64,000 bases of DNA from Enterobacter vonholyi (GCF_008364555.1 NZ_VTUC01000037.1:248001-312000); one strand, 5' to 3'; counted from the stretch's first letter, positions 17,643-26,566 are shown. Numbers and translations: made by a program. Notes: a model not told the origin generated them from the sequence alone.

Positions 17643-20123
17643 TTAAAAGCGTAAAGTCGCGTCTAACGTGACGGAGAGGTTGCTCTCGCGTTTGCCGTCG
17701 TAAGGGCGTTTATCCCAGTTCAGCATCACGCCGGTATCAATAACGTTGTTCCACTGAACGCGCTGTCCGTAACCCAGCAGGGCGATGGCGCCAGCGGACT
17801 GATTTTTCTGCCAGTAGCTGCCGCCTCCCGCCACGAACTGCTGGCTCCAGAGGGTGTCGTAATGGCGGTACATCTCATGGTCAACGGCCAGGGCCGCCGT
17901 CACGGAGAGATCCCGCGCCGGGTTGTAGTAGAGCGTGTCCCGCAGGCTATTTTTACTGGCGGCGATCCCCGGTTCGAGATCCAGCGTCAGTGACGGGGTC
18001 TGCCAGAGACGCTCCTTGCCCGTGAGGGTGTATTCCTGGCGGCGGTTATGATCCGAGAAGCGGCTGAGGGCGGCACTGAACTGGTACTCACGACGCTCGT
18101 TTTGATACCAGCGCACGCCGCCTTCCCCCCGGTTGGCGTTGATCCCGTTGCGTAACGCCCGCAGGGGCGTGGTGTGCGACAGGCGCTCAAGGCTGCCGCT
18201 GACCTGCCAGCTATCGGTGACAAAGTACGTTGTTGAGAGGCGAGCGCCCGGCTTGTTCGCCCCGTGATAGCGGTTGCTGGAGAGTTCGGCTTCGAGCTGG
18301 AGGTTGCGTGGCCGCCATTTGACGCCGCCCAACAGGTGACGGCTGGAGCCTTTGCCTTCATCGAAATTACCTTCGGCATAGCGGGTGCCGGCAAACAGCC
18401 GCCAGCTATCCGCCACGGGTGGGCCATAGAGCGTGGCGTCCCAGTTGAGGTCGTGCGTCCCGCTGACGGGGTTATCGGAGTGCAAACCCTTGCTCGCGTT
18501 GAGGCGCAGCTCGGACATATGGTGGACGGTGCGGAGCCTGTCCAGACGCCTTGCGCTGCGATCGCGCGGCGCGCGGGCGACTACGTCGTCGGCCAGTAAA
18601 TCCATCTGCCGCCATTCCTGCAGATCCATGGCGACGTAAGCCTGCTGCTGCTCAAGTTCGAGATTCGAGGGCTCCAGCGCCTCCGCCATTTTCAGCGTTT
18701 GCTCGGCCGCGCGCGGCAGGCCTCGCGTCTGAAGCAGCGTGGCGTAGTCAATCTGCAATCCCTGATTGCCCGGCGCGGTTGTCGCCAGACGTCGCGCCAG
18801 CTTTTCGGCTTCCGGCAGGGCATTAGTCGCCAGCAAATAGTTAAAACGGAGCGACTGCCCGGTAAGCCACCGATCGTTCGGCTGAGGGGTAGGGGAACCG
18901 AAATCGTAACGGGTCCAGGGAACGTTGCGGGTCTGGCGCTCTGCATACCGGCGGGCGGACGGATACTCTCCCGTATCCAGCCAGGCGTAGAAAAGCGCGT
19001 GCTCTTCGTCCTGCGGATCGGAAGCGTATTGCGGATAGCGCTGCAGAAGCGCGAAGGCGGCCGCGGTATTTTTCTCCTGGAGGTAGGACGAGATCACCCA
19101 GCCGATTGCCCAGCCCGGCACCGGATGCCGGGCTGCCGTCAGATCCTGATATTCGCTGATGACCCGCGGGTAATCGGCATGAGCGTAGAGCGCGCCGAGC
19201 CGGTCGATACGCGCAAGGACGACGTCTTCCGCCGCCTGCGGCTCGCTTTGCCAGCGAGACAGCAGTGCGTCGTAACGATTCAGTGCGGATTGCGCAAGCT
19301 GCAGGCGCTCCTTTTCTGTTCTGCCAGGCACATCTGCAAGGCGAACGCTTTCGGCTGCGGCATTCAGCTCTAGACGACGACGCTCCGCTGGGGACAGCGC
19401 CACCTTTTTTGAAAGCTGGAGAGCGGGAGTATTGACCCGGTTATCCGTTAGCGCGTCGATCAGCTCGCGAAGAAGCGCGTGATTTTCTGGCGCGATATTC
19501 AGCGCGCGCGTGTCTGCTAAAAGCCGATCCCAGCTTTTTCCCTGGCGTAACCAGACATACCCCAGCGTCTGAAGATGCGCCTGAGAGGGATCCTCCGCCA
19601 CCAGCTGTCGGGCTTCCTTGAGGGCAAGCGTATCTTTACGGGCATCGGCCAGGGTTTTGATATAGCCGATACGATAATCGTCGTTATCCGGCGCAAGGCT
19701 CAGCGCTTCTTTCCAGAGCGCCAGAGCTGGCTGCCACGCTTTCTGATTTCTCCTGGCCTGTGCGACAGCCGCAACGCCACGGGCGGGCAGCGGCATATAA
19801 ATGCTGTAGCGCTGCCAGACCTGAATAACCTCGTCATCATGACCTGCCCAGGCCGCTACCTGTAACCAGTCCGCAACGTGTTCAGGCGTCAGGGCATGCT
19901 GCTGCTGATAACGCTGAAGATAATCGAGAAACGACGTGTAATTACCGTTACGCGCCTGTTGAATCTGTTGCTCATAAACGGATTCCGAACCCTGAACCAG
20001 AACAGGAAAGAGTAATAACAGAAACAATAATGTTGGGGTGCGATAAAAGAATAATGTACTTAAGCGAAGCGATCTTTCCATATCTATTTGCCATTTGTTT
20101 ATCATGAATCCATTGCATAACAC
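17643..20123 (-). CDS. pgaA: Poly-N-acetylglucosamine export outer membrane protein PgaA
   Basis: 826 residues. A signal-type hydrophobic segment (about residues 26-45, TLLFLLLLFPVLVQGSES) is followed by tetratricopeptide repeats in the periplasm (about 50-510) and a C-terminal beta-barrel (about 530-826) ending in VTLDATLRF, the aromatic C-terminus of outer membrane proteins. It guides and exports deacetylated polymer. The first ATG gives 25 residues before the hydrophobic segment; the ATG for MERSLRLS (20081) would give a more usual signal peptide, and start signals do not decide. First gene of pgaABCD. Confidence 0.94.
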   Translation of the reverse strand: MLCNGFMINKWQIDMERSLRLSTLFFYRTPTLLFLLLLFPVLVQGSESVYEQQIQQARNGNYTSFLDYLQRYQQQHALTPEHVADWLQVAAWAGHDDEVIQVWQRYSIYMPLPARGVAAVAQARRNQKAWQPALALWKEALSLAPDNDDYRIGYIKTLADARKDTLALKEARQLVAEDPSQAHLQTLGYVWLRQGKSWDRLLADTRALNIAPENHALLRELIDALTDNRVNTPALQLSKKVALSPAERRRLELNAAAESVRLADVPGRTEKERLQLAQSALNRYDALLSRWQSEPQAAEDVVLARIDRLGALYAHADYPRVISEYQDLTAARHPVPGWAIGWVISSYLQEKNTAAAFALLQRYPQYASDPQDEEHALFYAWLDTGEYPSARRYAERQTRNVPWTRYDFGSPTPQPNDRWLTGQSLRFNYLLATNALPEAEKLARRLATTAPGNQGLQIDYATLLQTRGLPRAAEQTLKMAEALEPSNLELEQQQAYVAMDLQEWRQMDLLADDVVARAPRDRSARRLDRLRTVHHMSELRLNASKGLHSDNPVSGTHDLNWDATLYGPPVADSWRLFAGTRYAEGNFDEGKGSSRHLLGGVKWRPRNLQLEAELSSNRYHGANKPGARLSTTYFVTDSWQVSGSLERLSHTTPLRALRNGINANRGEGGVRWYQNERREYQFSAALSRFSDHNRRQEYTLTGKERLWQTPSLTLDLEPGIAASKNSLRDTLYYNPARDLSVTAALAVDHEMYRHYDTLWSQQFVAGGGSYWQKNQSAGAIALLGYGQRVQWNNVIDTGVMLNWDKRPYDGKRESNLSVTLDATLRF

Positions 20124-20702
20124 GGCCGCCTTTTAACTCTGCGTTAAAGGCCATAAATGGGAACATTAAATCTGAATGCAGTAACGTTATGGGGTACTTA
20201 CTTAAAGGTAATTATGTAACCTCATCTCAGTGGTCTGGATGGGAGGTAATGTACACCTGATATGTTGCCGGATAAATATGCTGAAAAGCTGCTGTGTAGT
20301 TTTGAGATAATTCTGTAATAGGCGTGTTTTTGTGTTTATTTTGAATTGACTAATTAATTATAACTAATTGAAATAATTGCATTTTATTTTTATTGTGACA
20401 GTTTTGTATATATTTTTTATGACGCTAATCTGTCTCAATTAAAGTACTTTCTGGTGCATGTTTGGGAAGTTTCATGACAAAAATTCTTAATGTTTAGAGA
20501 AGTGACTTTTCTGGGATTGTTTTTTATTTATAATTAAAGACAGACATTGAATGATAGTCTATAGGAAGTCTTACTCATCAATGTGTGTATTGAGGGATGT
20601 CCAAAGCCAGAATACATTTATCGTTAATATAACAGCGCTATAAAACGAAGGCGGTCTTCTTTTCGCAGGATCGTTCTTGCTTTAATCTAAAAGGGATGGT
20701 TA
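20124..20702. promoter_or_regulatory. 579-base AT-rich spacer with divergent promoters for pgaA and a LuxR-type gene
   Basis: The stretch holds no credible gene. It is very AT-rich, with runs such as TTTTTATTTATAATTAAAG and TTAATTATAACTAATTG, unlike the GC-rich coding sequence around it. It must carry the pgaABCD promoter and the promoter of the gene at 20703. The composition fits silencing by H-NS, but no specific operator could be assigned by eye. Confidence 0.6.
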
Positions 20703-21281
20703 GTGGCAACTTCAATAGTGTTAGTGACTCAGGATCGCTACCTTGTCAGGGGCATGCGGATATTTTTTCCGGATATTATCCTGCTCGATTCGATTGACAG
20801 AAACATATTTGATAACGGTGCAGATGAATATTCTGTATTGATTGATAGTCGTGCGCCGCTTCGTTTATATGATTACCTGATACGCCATCCGGCCAGAACG
20901 AGAAAAACGATTTGCTGCGTTATGCTTGATATGCGCCATCGCGAGGAGAATCTGCTCAGTATGAAGCTGTTTATGAATACGTCGCTGACGGAGCCGGACA
21001 TGGCCTCGCTGTTTAATCTGGTGCTCAATATGAAGGGCAGGCGCCTGACCACGAAGTGGCTGCTGAATTTACGGCTGAGCACGCATGAAACGATCATGTT
21101 GCGGTTGCTGAGGGCAGGCATGTCAATGGAGGAGGTTGCTGACGAGCTGAATACGTCGGTGAAAAGTCTCTACCGCAAACGTACGGCGCTCTCGGAACGG
21201 CTGGGGGCGGAGAACTTCAATGAGGCGTGTCTGTTTATCTTCAAAAACAAACTGCTGGGCGCAGGTGGGAACGATCCCTGA
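20703..21281 (+). CDS. LuxR/FixJ-type HTH transcriptional regulator
   Basis: 192 residues from a GTG start, with AAAAGGGA a few bases upstream. The N-terminal part (1-125) resembles a degenerate receiver-like domain without a recognisable phosphoacceptor motif, as in fimbrial and capsule regulators of the RcsA/FimZ-like kind. The C-terminal part (130-185) is a LuxR-type helix-turn-helix: LSTHETIMLRLLRAGMSMEEV, then VKSLYRKRTALSERLG. It is divergent from pgaA across a long AT-rich spacer, so it is a candidate regulator of pgaABCD. The target and signal are unknown. Confidence 0.85.
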   Translation: MATSIVLVTQDRYLVRGMRIFFPDIILLDSIDRNIFDNGADEYSVLIDSRAPLRLYDYLIRHPARTRKTICCVMLDMRHREENLLSMKLFMNTSLTEPDMASLFNLVLNMKGRRLTTKWLLNLRLSTHETIMLRLLRAGMSMEEVADELNTSVKSLYRKRTALSERLGAENFNEACLFIFKNKLLGAGGNDP

Positions 21282-21412
21282 GGTGGGAGAAACCAAAAGC
21301 ATAGAACTGACTTGCGGGCGGTATTCTGAGTTTTAGGAAAACTGGACGGTGACGACATCCTTGTTTTAGCTATGGATTTACTCTGGCTCAAAACGAGAGA
21401 AAGGACGTTGTA

Positions 21413-21850
21413 ATGGACACGGTTGAAGAGACTGGTGGAACATAGTTCTATCACGGAAATGCTAACGTAACAGCGCAGGAGCTATTTTTGCTCATATTTG
21501 CTGAGGGTCTTGCAAATCATATGGGGGTGACGGTTGAGTCTGCTGCAACCATTTTGGCTGGGCAACCCCTTCTGCCTAAGCGAAAGGTCCTGGGTGCATC
21601 CGGATCACGGACAAGTATTGCCTCGAAAGTTGCGCGGCGTATTTTAAAGGGAGCACGTTTCCCCGATGGCATAAGGGTCGAAACCACCATTGGTATGGGT
21701 AAGACACGGCTAACAAACAAGGTCGAGGCAGCAGTAGGGCGGGCGTATACTCAGGCGGTGATTATTTTTATTACGGTTGCCAGAGAAACGAGAAGCAAGT
21801 ACAACCTCATCGCGCGACCTAAAGATCGCATTGTCTGGACATACTTCTGA
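21413..21850 (+). pseudogene. Small protein gene with premature amber stop; resembles T6SS-associated accessory proteins
   Basis: AAGGACG and ATG at 21413 open a frame encoding MDTVEETGGT, then TAG at 21443, then in the same frame FYHGNANVTAQELFLLIFAEG and about 125 further codons to TGA at 21848. The continuous homologous-looking frame on both sides suggests one 145-codon gene broken by one nonsense codon. The segment ILAGQPLLPKRK...GSRTSIASK and the end LIARPKDRIVW remind me of small proteins near VgrG/PAAR genes in enterobacterial type VI loci; this is memory, unverified. Internal restart at the TTG at 21488 is possible. The stop overlaps the next ATG by one base. Confidence 0.6.
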
Positions 21851-22166
21851 TGTTGCAACCTGATGAACAAGAATTGTTAGATTACATCACTGATAATTAC
21901 AGTGACCGTAAATCTCCGGCAAGGAAAGAATGGACCTTCCAGGAGCATTTCAATCTCGTACCTGAAGATCTTGAGGACATGCTGCTGGACCTTTTCACCC
22001 GGTACGGAATTGAGTATGGCAACTTTGTGATGGACCATTATTTTGAGCCGGAGCTGTTTTGGTTTCAGTTTCGGCTCACAAAAAATTCCGCGACCGTCAG
22101 TATAAGCCGCTAACGCTTGAGATGATTATTGAGTCGGCAAAAGCCGGACGCTGGCTGTATGACTAA
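21850..22166 (+). pseudogene. DUF1493-family protein gene with one-base frameshift
   Basis: The frame from 21850 (MLQPDEQELLDYITDNYSDR) matches the DUF1493 pattern of small acidic proteins, but after TK at the A tract 22080-22085 it runs into SATVSISR and stops at 22113. In another frame the sequence immediately continues as FRDRQYKPLTLEMIIESAKA and GRWLYD, the characteristic DUF1493 C-terminus, ending at 22166. One extra A (7 instead of 6) would restore a 105-residue protein. Function of the family is unknown; it is often found beside type VI secretion genes and may be an immunity or accessory protein. It overlaps both neighbours. Confidence 0.75.
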
Positions 22167-22395
22167 GGGGCAGAAAGCGCCTTATGATGTTTACGCCGAT
22201 TGGCGCTCGTTCCATGCTATTCGGTGATTCGATAGCATTCGTAGTATAGATGGCCCTGCGGATATCTGGTGGGTAGATGAAGAATGTGTTCAGGCATTTT
22301 CCAATGCCTACACCAGCTTTTGCTCATTTGTAGATGTTTGCCAGCCTGTAAATAAACCCGATTTAGTTCCACATATTTTTGAGATCCCTGACTGA
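22159..22395 (+). pseudogene. Small unknown gene interrupted by an opal codon
   Basis: An ATG at 22159 overlaps the restored end of the DUF1493 gene (ATGACTAA). The frame reads MTKGQKAPYDVYADWRSFHA and IR, then TGA at 22225, then continues for 55 more codons (FDSIRSIDGPADIWWVDEEC...) to a TGA at 22393. The overlap with the upstream gene and the open frame on both sides suggest a 78-codon gene broken by one nonsense codon. I do not recognise the protein; it has several Trp and Cys residues and no membrane segment. Confidence 0.5.
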
Positions 22396-22777
22396 TGATG
22401 TTGTAGACGGTATTCCTCAGTCATCAAGCTGTTCAGTGATTCATGCGGATGTTCACAGTTATACAATGAGAGGCCCGGTTTATTGATAAGTTGCTAATTA
22501 AAGCATTGGCATGAAAAATTCATAAGCATGTCAGCGCTCTTGTTCATCTTATTTTATTTTACTTTATCTTCGGATGTCGGCATGGCGGAGGAAGTGGCTT
22601 TTGTGAAATTTTTATCAAAATGGCTTAGGAAGGTTTCTGTTAAGTGTCCATGATAATAAGCGTAAGCAACAGTGCTAACATTTGAGCTTTTGGGTTTGAT
22701 AATGTTAAAAGTTAACATTGTAGATCTCACTACCGGCAACAAAGACGTAGCTGTGGTGGATGCGATGATCATACCCG
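22396..22777 (+). other. Gene-poor AT-rich stretch with two tiny frames
   Basis: No gene is clear here. A 41-codon frame at 22528-22653 (MSALLFILFYFTLSSDVGMA...) begins like a signal peptide and may be the stub of a truncated exported protein. A 33-codon frame at 22702-22803 (MLKVNIVDLTTGNKDVAVVD...) ends just inside the next gene. Neither has a recognised family. The stretch probably marks a deletion that removed the upstream part of the type VI cluster. Confidence 0.4.
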
Positions 22778-22783
22778 GTGGAG

Positions 22784-23200
22784 ATGAGCCGACAGATTGT
22801 TGATGCGCTGGATAAAGAGGGCATCAGTTACAACGATCTCCGGGTCGATGCATTGTTGCGTTGTCGGTATGTTATGGATATCTCAGCAAATCACGCTGCT
22901 TTTTCTGACATAAAAATAACCAGCCGAAAGCGGGTGCTGTTCTGGTTTCCGGTTGCGGTACTGGTGATTTTCTGTAGTGGTGTATGGGTTCTCAGGCAAT
23001 TAACGTCAACGTCAGTAAACTCGCCCGTCTTTATTTTCTTTGTCTGGCTTTATTTTATGTTGTGGCTGTGGATCTGCAGCCTGAGCCTGAATGAGTGGGA
23101 GAGGCTGAATAAGGCAACATTGCTCTGGGCGCAATTATCCCCGTATCTGGGGGCCTGCGGTATCCGGGTTTCAGCGGACAGCGATGAGGTGCCGGAGTGA
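22784..23200 (+). CDS. Unknown protein with two membrane segments, coupled to tssF
   Basis: 138 residues from the ATG at 22784 (a GTG at 22778 is an alternative), beginning MSRQIVDALDKEGISYNDLR. A soluble N-terminal part of about 45 residues is followed by two hydrophobic segments (about 51-71 and 81-101), then a cytoplasmic tail. Its stop overlaps the tssF start (GTGATGG), which argues that it belongs to the type VI operon. I do not recognise a core Tss family; it may be an accessory subunit or the immunity partner of a lost effector. Confidence 0.65.
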   Translation: MSRQIVDALDKEGISYNDLRVDALLRCRYVMDISANHAAFSDIKITSRKRVLFWFPVAVLVIFCSGVWVLRQLTSTSVNSPVFIFFVWLYFMLWLWICSLSLNEWERLNKATLLWAQLSPYLGACGIRVSADSDEVPE

Positions 23201-24960
23201 TGGAAGATCTGACCCTGCGCTATTTCGACACCGAAATGCGCTACCTGCGCGATGCGGCGCGGGAGTTTGCGGAGCTGCACCCGGAAGAAGCCCGTGAAAT
23301 GGGGCTGACAATGAACGGCGCGAAGGACGAATCGGTTGATCGTCTGTTCCAGGGCTTTGCCTTCCTGATGGGCCGGGTGCGCCAGAAGCTGGACGATGAT
23401 TATCCGGAACTGACCGAAGGGGTTATCAGCCTGCTGTGGCCGCATTATCTGCGCCCGCTGCCGTCAATGTGCGTGGTGGAAATTGCGCCGGAGCCGGATG
23501 CGCTCAAGCACAGTGATGTCATCCCTGAACATACCGAAGTGATTTCAGCCCCGGTGGGAGACAACCGCGTGCGCTGCCGTTACCGCACCACGCGACCGCT
23601 GACCCTGCATCCGCTGATGCTTCAGAAGGCAGGTAACTTCACCGAACCGGACGGCAGGAGTGCCCTTCGTCTGCGTTTCATCTGTGGTAATACCGCTGAC
23701 TGGCAACGGCTCGACCTTGCTGCGCTGCCGCTGTACCTGAACGGCGATACGCCGCTGGCCTCGCTGCTGCATCTGTTTCTGACCCGCCATGTGGCACAAA
23801 CCTTTATCCGGATGCCCGGCAATGTTGACCGTGAGCCGCTGGCGTTGCGCTTTCGTGCCAGCGCCTTTGATGCAGATGCGTACCTGTGGGACGTGGAGAA
23901 GAGTGAGTACAGCGGCTATCAGCATCTGCTGGAGTATTTCACCTTCCGCGAGAAGTTTATGTTTGTCTCGCTGGAAGGACTGGAGCAGGTTGCCTGGCCT
24001 GAAACGCTGCCCTGGTTTGAGCTGGAGCTGCGCTTCACGCAATCGTGGCCGCATGATTTCAGCGTCAGTGAAGAGAACCTGCGCCTGCACTGCGTGCCGG
24101 TGGTGAACCTGTTCCGCCTGGATGCACGTCCGCTGGCGATTAATGCAGAGCAGACGGAATACCGGCTGCAGCCGTTGCGCGATAACGACCCGCATACTGA
24201 AATCTTTGCGGTGGAATCGGTGGCCGCCTCGTTTGAAGAGGATGCGCCACATTACACCCCGTTTCGTCTGTTTGAGCAGCGGGGCGACATGCTCCGGCGT
24301 GAACGTCCGCCCCGGTATTTTCATACCCGTGTGCTGCGCGGGCCGTCAGGCCGTACGGAAACCCGGCTGATTCTGGGAGGCGAAGAGTTTGAACGTGAGC
24401 GCCTGTTACCAGATGAGCCGCTGGCGCTGAGTCTTACCGGCACCAACGGCAGCCTGCCGCGCATGACCCTGAAAAGTATCCTGCTGGACCAGCTTGCCGG
24501 TACACCGCAGACACCGGTTCGCGTGCGTAACCTCTGCCCGCCGTCAATGCCCTGCTACCCGCCGAACGAGAACCGCTTTCACTGGAAGCTGCTGAGCCAG
24601 CTCGGCAGCAGCTTTCTGTGGATGATGAACAATGCAGAGGTGTTGCGTAATACCCTGGCGCTGTATGACTGGACGGACAGCGAGACTCACCGTCGTCGTC
24701 TGAACGGTATCCTGAATGTTGAACACCACCGGCTGGAATACTGGAAACGCGGCCTGATACGGGGTGTGGATATTGAGGTCACGCTCGACACCACGATGTT
24801 CGCAGGCATGGGCGATGCCTGGCTGTTTGGCAGCCTGCTGAACCGCTTCTTTGCCCAGTACGCCGATATGCACCTATTTAACCGCCTCACCCTGATACTG
24901 CAACCGACAGGACACTGCCTGCGATGGAAAGAAAACCATCAGTCAGCTTCACGGGGCTGA
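23197..24960 (+). CDS. tssF: Type VI secretion baseplate subunit TssF
   Basis: 587 residues, the usual TssF (VasA/ImpG) length, with the diagnostic opening LTLRYFDTEMRYLRDAAREF and PEEAREMGL, then DDDYPELTEGVISLLWPHYL. TssF forms the baseplate wedge with TssG, TssE and TssK that seats the contractile sheath. It is intact here and overlaps both the gene before and tssG after (37 bases). No other baseplate, sheath or membrane component except tssG and tssJ lies in the window, so it cannot build a secretion system from this locus alone. Confidence 0.96.
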   Translation: MMEDLTLRYFDTEMRYLRDAAREFAELHPEEAREMGLTMNGAKDESVDRLFQGFAFLMGRVRQKLDDDYPELTEGVISLLWPHYLRPLPSMCVVEIAPEPDALKHSDVIPEHTEVISAPVGDNRVRCRYRTTRPLTLHPLMLQKAGNFTEPDGRSALRLRFICGNTADWQRLDLAALPLYLNGDTPLASLLHLFLTRHVAQTFIRMPGNVDREPLALRFRASAFDADAYLWDVEKSEYSGYQHLLEYFTFREKFMFVSLEGLEQVAWPETLPWFELELRFTQSWPHDFSVSEENLRLHCVPVVNLFRLDARPLAINAEQTEYRLQPLRDNDPHTEIFAVESVAASFEEDAPHYTPFRLFEQRGDMLRRERPPRYFHTRVLRGPSGRTETRLILGGEEFERERLLPDEPLALSLTGTNGSLPRMTLKSILLDQLAGTPQTPVRVRNLCPPSMPCYPPNENRFHWKLLSQLGSSFLWMMNNAEVLRNTLALYDWTDSETHRRRLNGILNVEHHRLEYWKRGLIRGVDIEVTLDTTMFAGMGDAWLFGSLLNRFFAQYADMHLFNRLTLILQPTGHCLRWKENHQSASRG

Positions 24961-26024
24961 ATGACGCATTCGGCGGGGACCTGCCGTACACGAATTTTTA
25001 CCGCTTCCTGCAGTGGCTGGAAAAGACACATCCGGAGTATCCACCACTCGGCAGCAGCTGGCGCATCGGCGATGACCCGGTGCGTCTGCGTCCGTATGCC
25101 GGAATGGGCTTTCCGGCGGGTGAGTTCAGGGGCATTGAGATTAACCCGGATGACAATCCGGATTCACCGCCCACGGTCAGAACCACCTTTATGGGGCTGT
25201 ACGGCGTTACATCACCGTTGCCCACGGCGTATATCGATGACATCACGCAGCGGCGTGAAGGTCATGAGACGGTGGAGCACTTTCTCGACATCTTCAACCA
25301 CCGCCTCATAACGCAGTTTTACCGCATCTGGCGCAAGCACAGTTACCCGGCGTCGTTTGAGGACGGCGGCACGGACAGAATTTCACAGTGCCTGCTGGGA
25401 CTGGCGGGACTCGGCATTCCCGGTACGGCTGAACACCTGGACACTCCGCTGTCGCGCTTTCTCGGGATGCTGCCCGCCCTGCAAGTACCGGGGCGCACTG
25501 CTGAAGGCGTGGCCCAGGTGGTCAGAATGGTCACGCCGGATACTTCTGTCACGGTGATACCGCGCTATAAGCGAAAGGTGGAAATCCCTGAACTGACCCT
25601 GAGCGCCAGCGGAGACGGATTTTGTCTGGATGACTGCCCGGTGCTGGGCGGTTTTGCCTGGGATGTGAACAGCACCATTGAAATCCGCCTGTATACCGAA
25701 AGCAAAGCCGACGTGCGGAGCTGGATGCCACCAAAATACTCGCTGTATCACGATTTACTCTCGCTGCTGCGGGTCTACCTGGGCTGGCGCTATGACGCCC
25801 GCATTTTCCTGAGCTTTCCCCGCAGGCTCCTGCCCGCGCCACGTCTGACGGTCCGGGACAGCGAAGACAGCGTTTACATGGGCTATTCGTTCCTGCTGGG
25901 CCACGACCCGGACGATACGGGGCCGGATCCGGAAATGCCCGATACCGTGACGATTAAACTTGGCCGCTACGAAGGGCTGAAAAAGAACCCTCATCATCGT
26001 GAGGTGACGGAGGTTGAGGACTGA
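24924..26024 (+). CDS. tssG: Type VI secretion baseplate subunit TssG
   Basis: 366 residues with the TssG (VasB/ImpH) pattern: SVSFTGLNDAFGGDLPYTNF, a Tyr/Pro-rich N-terminal part, RRLLPAP near the end and FLLGHDPDD. TssG binds TssF in the baseplate wedge. Start ATG lies inside tssF, 37 bases before its stop, as is common for this pair. A run of acidic residues ends the protein (EVTEVED). Intact. Confidence 0.95.
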   Translation: MERKPSVSFTGLNDAFGGDLPYTNFYRFLQWLEKTHPEYPPLGSSWRIGDDPVRLRPYAGMGFPAGEFRGIEINPDDNPDSPPTVRTTFMGLYGVTSPLPTAYIDDITQRREGHETVEHFLDIFNHRLITQFYRIWRKHSYPASFEDGGTDRISQCLLGLAGLGIPGTAEHLDTPLSRFLGMLPALQVPGRTAEGVAQVVRMVTPDTSVTVIPRYKRKVEIPELTLSASGDGFCLDDCPVLGGFAWDVNSTIEIRLYTESKADVRSWMPPKYSLYHDLLSLLRVYLGWRYDARIFLSFPRRLLPAPRLTVRDSEDSVYMGYSFLLGHDPDDTGPDPEMPDTVTIKLGRYEGLKKNPHHREVTEVED

Positions 26025-26025
26025 G

Positions 26026-26556
26026 ATGATGATGAACAGAAAAATATTTCACGCTGCCGGTCTGCTGGTGGTGCTCACCCTGACGGGATGTGGTCTGACG
26101 CAGAAAGTCAGTGATGGCACGACCTCGGTCGCGAGGGCCATTTTCTACAAACAGGTGAAAACCCTGCACCTCGACCTTGCCGCCCGCACCGCGCTCAATC
26201 CTGATGAAGACGGGATGTCACTGGCAACGGACGTGTGGGTGTATCAGCTGAAAGACCGGCAGGCGTTTGATAAAGCCGATTACGCCGCGCTTCAGTCAGG
26301 TGCCAGCACGCTGCTGAGCGCTGACCTGCTGGCAGAAAAGGACGTGTGGGTTCGCCCCGGCAGCACGGTTTCGCTGAATATGCCGCTGGATGAGAAAGCG
26401 CAGTACGTGGCGCTGGTGGCGCAGTTCCGCTCACCGGATGCGCGTAAGAATGACTGGCGGCTGGTGCTGACGCGGGATGACCTCGATCCGGACAAAGCGC
26501 GGGTGATTGCGCTGGAAGGGCATTCGATAACGCTGAAAGTGGCTGAAGATAAATGA
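26026..26556 (+). CDS. tssJ: Type VI secretion outer membrane lipoprotein TssJ
   Basis: 176 residues. The signal peptide ends in a lipobox, LTLTGC, so the protein is lipidated and anchored in the outer membrane, where TssJ holds the TssJLM membrane complex. The mature part has the transthyretin-like TssJ pattern, including DVWVYQLKDRQAFDKADY and RPGSTVSLNMPLDEKAQYVA. GAGGACTG precedes three consecutive ATG codons; the first (26026) is used. tssL and tssM, its partners, are absent from the window. Confidence 0.93.
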   Translation: MMMNRKIFHAAGLLVVLTLTGCGLTQKVSDGTTSVARAIFYKQVKTLHLDLAARTALNPDEDGMSLATDVWVYQLKDRQAFDKADYAALQSGASTLLSADLLAEKDVWVRPGSTVSLNMPLDEKAQYVALVAQFRSPDARKNDWRLVLTRDDLDPDKARVIALEGHSITLKVAEDK

Positions 26557-26566
26557 GGACTTTTTG

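Noticed and set aside
22554..22772. Possible 72-residue gene on the minus strand
   Set aside because: No start signals, composition not protein-like, and it overlaps the better-supported plus-strand frames.
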